From: Enchytraeus crypticus
Lineage: Eukaryota; Annelida; Clitellata; Enchytraeida; Enchytraeidae
DNA length: 64,000 nucleotides
Direction of reading: 5' to 3'
NCBI GenBank assembly: GCA_905160935.1
Contig: CAJHZI010000763.1
Location: 18,501-82,500 of the forward strand
The number at the start of each line of letters is the position of its first letter. Position 1 is the stretch's first letter. The notes below the pieces were generated by a model. That model did not search any database. It worked only from the letters and a program-made list of their open reading frames with translations, and was not told where the DNA came from. Positions 63,786 to 64,000 of this stretch are shown piece after piece. The translations under genes were made by a program, and so were the position numbers.

Positions 63786-64000
63786 CGATATGATTTTTTG
63801 TCAATTACCATTACTTAAAGAAAGGCCCTGCATCAGCCTTTAAATTAGCAGGTTATTCGAATTTGAATTATAATGAGGGCGAAGTCATAGACCAGCCGAA
63901 GCTTGCTCAATTTATTTTCTCCTTTAATTTAATTATCTGCTGTTCTCTGGTCTGCTCTCTCAATCAAACCAGAAATCCGCCTGGTTTGCTTTCTGGGCAA

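Overview
The window is nuclear DNA of a metazoan, probably an invertebrate. It is AT-rich and has short exons with GT/AG introns, dense microsatellites, many tRNA-derived SINEs and decayed non-LTR retrotransposon pieces. There are no operons, no ribosome binding sites and no CRISPR array. I cannot fix the phylum from the sequence. A marine lophotrochozoan is a guess based only on repeat texture.

Three genes are solid. At 982-4368 (+) lie the last five coding exons of an RCC1-and-BTB protein (RCBTB1/2 type): most of the BTB domain and the C-terminal BACK-like region, ending in a stop and a poly(A) signal. Facing it on the minus strand is a tandem pair of five-exon UDP-glycosyltransferases, UGT-A (16894 down to 10747, 523 aa) and UGT-B (24727 down to 19754, 521 aa). 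The pair shares intron positions and identical exon 2 and exon 4 lengths (113 and 442 nt), so it arose by gene duplication. UGT-A looks fully functional. UGT-B keeps its reading frame, signal peptide, membrane anchor and catalytic His/Asp, but several UDP-sugar-binding residues are replaced. A single candidate first coding exon of an unidentified gene lies at 43337-43481 (+).

From about 25 kb to 64 kb there is essentially no recognisable coding sequence apart from that exon. The region is built from mobile elements and tandem repeats. SINE-A and its relatives carry a tRNA-like B box and a tail resembling the 3' end of an L2/CR1-like LINE. SINE-E is tRNA-derived and about 230 bp. Repeat D shares its tail with a second LINE that encodes an endonuclease/reverse-transcriptase type protein. 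Repeat C is a (CAT)n-linked dispersed repeat. Two DNA transposons have defined ends: a TA-flanked mariner-like element (39114-39873) and a hAT-like element with an 8-bp target duplication (55376-56889). Minisatellites have units of 16, 20-21, 30 and 44 bp.

The most interesting observations concern mobile elements touching splice sites. A SINE-E tail supplies the pyrimidine tract of UGT-A exon 3. A SINE-A tail runs almost up to the UGT-B exon 2 donor. An insertion in the RCBTB gene appears to have duplicated the splice acceptor itself. I found no evidence of a wholly new biological system; the unusual items are listed with their limits.
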